The translations under genes and the position numbers were made by a program. Below the pieces are notes generated by a model. The model was given only the letters and a program-made list of their open reading frames with translations, ran no database searches and was not told the origin of the DNA. DNA of 10,255 bases from an uncultured Verrucomicrobiales bacterium (GTDB lineage: Bacteria; Verrucomicrobiota; Verrucomicrobiae; Limisphaerales; CANJSG01): positions 1-10,255 of the forward strand of contig CAMLMI010000155.1 in the NCBI GenBank assembly GCA_946480965.1, in the 5' to 3' direction. Positions within the stretch are counted from its first letter, which is position 1, and each line of letters opens with the position of its first letter. Below, one piece after another: positions 7,576 to 10,255 of the stretch.

Positions 7576-9075
7576 TCACCACTTGGACGCAAAGTCCTCT
7601 CGTAGTTCGACCAAGCGGCGATAGTGATCCGGATCACCCTGTCGCAGCAGCTCCAACTCTTCCGACTGATGGAGCCATAGCATCTGTAGCTGCCACCGAG
7701 ACACAGCCCGCCGACTAGCCATTTGCTCATGGCTCGGCCGCGTCCATTCGCTCCAATCCCTGATCAGATCCGAAGCCGAATGGGTCTTCCCTTGGTCGAT
7801 CTGCCAGATCGCCAGCGCGGCGGTGAACGCCCATACTTGTCGTCCCCCTTTTGGCTTCTCACCGCCAGGTCGCCACGTTTGCTCCAAGAGAGGCAGCGAC
7901 GAGTTGGCCTTGGGTCCAATCTTGCCGAGACTTTGGATGATAGCGGAAACAAGGCTTCGAACCGGCCCCTCCTGTTGGCTTTTCTTGAAATCAAATGACG
8001 GCTCTGGCTGCCGTTTCCACAGGTCGATCAAGTCCGGCACCACGTCCGCCGCCTCCGGCCCGATGTCCCCCAGCGCCATGACCGCACCCCGCAGAACCTC
8101 GGGCGTCTCCTTGGAATCAGGAGCGATCATGGTCCGAAGCAGTGCCAGAGCCGCTGGATCAGCTCCTGCCACGCGCCCGACCACCGAAATCATCCTGGGG
8201 CGTTCCGTGGAGTTCCATCGCGGCAAAGAGGCCAAAAGTTCGGACGTCAGCGGCCTCGCCGCCGGTCCCATCTCGTGCAGAGTCCACCTCACCGCGTTCT
8301 CAGTATCGGTGGCCGAATCCGCGATCAACGGGGGGAGCGCCGCCAACACGGCGTTGGTGTCGCGGGACACCATCCACAAAGCCAACGCGGCCTCGGCTCG
8401 GACCGCGTTCGTCGCCGTTGTTGCAAGGTCCGCAGTGGGCCTTCGGGCGAGATGTGCCGCCGGTCCCAGGCTCTGAAAAATGCGGAGAATCCCCACTTGG
8501 ACCTCGGGGTCCGCCTTCGGGAGTTCTTTCGCCAACATTGGAACCGCACCGACCGATGCACTGCTCATCTCGCGCAAAGTCATCAGCACCGCCAGCTTCC
8601 AATCGGTGTCTCCTTTTCGGAACTCCTCCAACAAGGCTGGAACCGCATTGGTGGCCCACGGTCCGAATTTACCCAGAAAGAAAAGTGCTCTCTCAGCCCG
8701 CGAATAGAGGATCGGATCCGGCAAGGCGCTGCGCGCAAACTGAGGGAGCTTCCTCCAAGCGTCGCGGTAGGTTTCGGACTCTCGCCAATCCGAGCCTTGG
8801 AGGATCGAGACCAAAGCGGGCACCGCGATGTCCGGCCCCATCTGTTCCAAGATCAAGGCAGCGTTGGTCCCGGAATTGAAGTTCCAACCTGCCCCCACCG
8901 CGTCCCAACGTTCGAGAATCACCTCCGCCGCCGGCCGCCCTTGGAACATCGCTTCCTCCGCCTGCATTCCCCGGGGCACCATGAGCAGAAACGCCAAGAC
9001 CGTCGCCCATCCTCCTGAATACCAGCTCGAATAACCCCGGAATAATCCAACGTCGCTGCTCAATCCCTGGAACAT
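7576..9075 (-). CDS. Secreted HEAT-repeat protein
   Basis: This 499-residue protein is built of alpha-helical pairs typical of HEAT or PBS-lyase-like repeats. Clear units include LGKFGPWATNAVPALLEEF (134-152), a LGPAAHLARRPTADL unit, a HEMGPAARPLTSELLASL unit, ALGDIGPEAADVVPDLIDLW and SLGKIGPKANSSLPLLEQTW. The N-terminus has a short hydrophobic run (about 23-33) and a plausible signal peptidase site after MQA (37-39), so export is likely, although the 22-residue leader before it is long. An in-frame TAG four codons upstream limits extension, and the start at 9075 lacks a clear ribosome binding site, so the exact start is uncertain. Such repeats bind other proteins and have no catalytic role of their own. 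It is oriented with the DUF58/VWA genes and could share their transcript, but its role there is unknown. G+C falls between that of the core genes and the two small orphan genes. Confidence 0.85.
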   Translation of the reverse strand: MFQGLSSDVGLFRGYSSWYSGGWATVLAFLLMVPRGMQAEEAMFQGRPAAEVILERWDAVGAGWNFNSGTNAALILEQMGPDIAVPALVSILQGSDWRESETYRDAWRKLPQFARSALPDPILYSRAERALFFLGKFGPWATNAVPALLEEFRKGDTDWKLAVLMTLREMSSASVGAVPMLAKELPKADPEVQVGILRIFQSLGPAAHLARRPTADLATTATNAVRAEAALALWMVSRDTNAVLAALPPLIADSATDTENAVRWTLHEMGPAARPLTSELLASLPRWNSTERPRMISVVGRVAGADPAALALLRTMIAPDSKETPEVLRGAVMALGDIGPEAADVVPDLIDLWKRQPEPSFDFKKSQQEGPVRSLVSAIIQSLGKIGPKANSSLPLLEQTWRPGGEKPKGGRQVWAFTAALAIWQIDQGKTHSASDLIRDWSEWTRPSHEQMASRRAVSRWQLQMLWLHQSEELELLRQGDPDHYRRLVELREDFASKW

Positions 9076-9157
9076 GGCCGCAGGCTAAGAACCGCCCGGC
9101 GCACGACAAGGGAGAATTCCGCCATTCTACCGGCGGATGAATCGCTCGGCTCCGGCA

Positions 9158-9334
9158 TCACCGGCTCTGGTCGGCGCGGGACGCCTGGCCCTCGCGGCCA
9201 CCGGCGTGCTCCACCGCCTCGCGCATCTGCTGGAACCACCACTGGGCGCGGGACTGGCTGACGGTCTTGGGGCGGCGGACCCGGATGTTGCGGCGTCCTC
9301 CGAAGCTGAGATCGAGCTGCTTGGTTCCGATCAT
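9158..9334 (-). CDS. Small basic 'WWFQQMR' protein, 58 aa
   Basis: This 58-residue protein reads MIGTKQLDLSFGGRRNIRVR, then RPKTVSQSRAQWWFQQMREA, then a polar tail ending ADQSR. It has many Arg/Lys residues, a short 'KQLDLSF' N-terminus and a helix with paired tryptophans. I recall similar tiny proteins ('QLDL...RRSRA.WWF.QMR..V') recurring in verrucomicrobial genomes, but I cannot give a family name or function; nucleic-acid binding would fit the charge. The start at 9334 is chosen over ATG 9454 in the same frame because GAAAGG lies six bases upstream and the extra 40 residues look non-conserved. It ends 82 bases before the HEAT-repeat gene, in the same direction. The frame choice rests on this motif memory and the ribosome binding site. 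Confidence 0.6.
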   Translation of the reverse strand: MIGTKQLDLSFGGRRNIRVRRPKTVSQSRAQWWFQQMREAVEHAGGREGQASRADQSR

Positions 9335-9620
9335 ATACGGCCTTTCGTTGGACCGATGCTTCCAGAACCTCCCGGACAAGGGCTGTCCGAGCTTCCGGAC
9401 ACCCCGAATCTGCCACGGATCGCACAGCGGGCAACGGCCGCTGCCGATGTCCAATTGTCCGGCGTTGGCGGAAGTGGAATTGCCGGGCGAACAGTTTCTG
9501 GCTCGACGCGACGCTCCGGTTGAAGAACCGGCTGGGGTGCCGCCGTCGAACGGCCAACCCGGAAATCCGCTTGGTCATCCGGCGGAAAACCCGTCACAAA
9601 TCGCCCCGGCACATTCCCAC
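9335..9620. other. Divergent intergenic region with short hairpins
   Basis: This 286-base stretch lies between the 58-aa gene (minus) and the ThuA-like gene (plus), and must hold the promoters for both directions. I see no convincing protein in it: the frames that cross it lack recognisable motifs. Two short perfect stems stand out: CGGACA-AGGGC-TGTCCG at 9373-9389 and CCGGTT-GAAG-AACCGG at 9516-9531. Neither is followed by a T-run. They may be part of an untranslated leader or may be chance in G+C-rich DNA. I could not pick out reliable -35/-10 pairs. Confidence 0.4.
9341..9346 (-). promoter_or_regulatory. Ribosome binding site of the 58-aa gene
   Basis: GAAAGG on the minus strand is followed by six bases (CCGTAT) and ATG at 9334. 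It supports the short form of the small basic protein over a start at 9454. Confidence 0.5.
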
Positions 9621-10255
9621 ATGATGAACTCAACCCTTCTCCGTTGGCGCGGCGCGGCTCTGGCCTGCCTCGCCTTTTTCACCTGCGCGGTTCCGGGCCT
9701 GTTCGGCGCGGACTGGATCTCCTACGAGCCCAAGGCCGGTCCAGGCGCGGGCAAACACGTCGTCTTCCTGGCGGGCGACGAAGAATACCGCTCCGAGGAG
9801 GGATTGCCGATGTTGGCCAAGATCCTGAGCCAACGGCACGGTTTCAAGGCGTCGGTCCTCTTCTCCGTGAACCCGGACGGCACGATCAATCCCGACAACC
9901 AGAAGAGCCTCACGGGTTCCGAGGCGTTGGATTCGGCCGACGCCATCGTAATGCTGCTGCGTTTCCGCAACTGGCCGGAGGACGTGACGCGGCGTTTCCA
10001 GAACGCCTTCGAGCGCGGCGTCCCGATCATCGCGCTGCGCACCAGCACCCATGCCTTCAACGGCTATCCGCAGGGCAGCCCGTGGGAGGGCTGGAACTAC
10101 AATCGCGGCGGCGGCTTCGGGAAGAAGGTCCTCGGCGAGACCTGGGTCACGCACTGGGGCGACCACAAGAAGGAGGCCATGCGCGGCGTCATCGAGCCCG
10201 CCGCCAAGGACCACGCCATCCTGCGCGGCGTCGAAGACGTCTTCGCCGATTCCGA
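9621..10255 (+). CDS. Secreted ThuA-like protein, 3' end outside window
   Basis: The first 211 residues of a plus-strand gene are visible, and the frame is open to the window edge. The N-terminus (RWRGAALACLAFFTCAVPGL, then FGA-DW) is a signal peptide with likely cleavage after residue 30. The mature part begins with a Rossmann-like strand, KHVVFLAGDEEYRSEEGLPM, then LAKILSQRHGFKASVLFSV, DGTINPDN, IVMLLRFRNWPEDV and VPIIALRTSTHAF. That order matches ThuA-like proteins (trehalose-utilisation family, glutamine-amidotransferase-like fold) that are abundant and secreted in Verrucomicrobiota and Planctomycetota, often near sugar-oxidation genes. The true substrate is unknown; the ThuA name does not prove trehalose metabolism. 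Two ATG codons are adjacent (9621 and 9624) with no clear Shine-Dalgarno. It is transcribed away from the DUF58/VWA cluster and is probably functionally separate. Confidence 0.88.
   Translation, partial: MMNSTLLRWRGAALACLAFFTCAVPGLFGADWISYEPKAGPGAGKHVVFLAGDEEYRSEEGLPMLAKILSQRHGFKASVLFSVNPDGTINPDNQKSLTGSEALDSADAIVMLLRFRNWPEDVTRRFQNAFERGVPIIALRTSTHAFNGYPQGSPWEGWNYNRGGGFGKKVLGETWVTHWGDHKKEAMRGVIEPAAKDHAILRGVEDVFADS

Noticed and set aside
8693..9109. A minus-strand frame with AGGAGG directly before an ATG (near 9010)
   Set aside because: The AGGAGG touches the ATG with no spacing, and the frame is an Arg/Gly-rich shadow of the HEAT-repeat gene.
9060..9578. A 172-codon minus-strand frame across the 58-aa gene and the intergenic region
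   Set aside because: It is very Arg/Pro-rich with no motifs and overlaps the better supported 58-aa frame and the start of the HEAT-repeat gene.

Overview
The window is G+C-rich with a strong third-position G/C bias, and it is gene-dense. Almost everything is on the minus strand; a single gene at the right edge points the other way. Several traits together suggest a member of the Verrucomicrobiota, with Planctomycetota or Lentisphaerota less likely. These traits are a DUF58 / BatA-type VWA / DUF4175 cluster, a secreted HEAT-repeat protein with 'GP.A..AVP.L' repeats, a secreted ThuA-like protein with a 'GDEEYRSEE' motif, and a tiny basic 'WWFQQMR' protein. This is inferred from gene content, not from any marker gene.

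Layout in the direction of minus-strand transcription (right to left): a 58-residue basic protein (9334-9158); a secreted HEAT-repeat protein (9075-7576); a cytosolic DUF58 protein (7512-6562); a 111-residue unrecognised protein (6553-6218); a membrane-anchored BatA/VWA protein (6221-4113); a 186-residue unrecognised protein (4069-3509); and a very large DUF4175-type membrane protein (3346 to beyond base 1). Spacings are small: 8 bases between DUF58 and the 111-aa gene, an ATGA overlap into the VWA gene, and 43 bases to the 186-aa gene. At least DUF58 through the 186-aa gene is therefore probably one transcript. DUF4175 follows after 162 bases and has a good ribosome binding site of its own. 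A ThuA-like gene starts at 9621 on the plus strand and leaves the window; a 286-base divergent intergenic region lies between it and the small basic gene.

DUF58, BatA/VWA and DUF4175 belong together. Related clusters in other bacteria usually carry a MoxR AAA+ ATPase just upstream of DUF58 and are thought to act as chaperone or envelope-stress modules. Here no MoxR gene is visible; the gene upstream of DUF58 encodes a HEAT-repeat protein. The two unrecognised small genes flank the VWA gene exactly and have lower G+C than the core genes. They look like later insertions into the conserved operon, and I find them the most interesting part of the window. I see no tRNA, rRNA, CRISPR array, insertion sequence or convincing rho-independent terminator.
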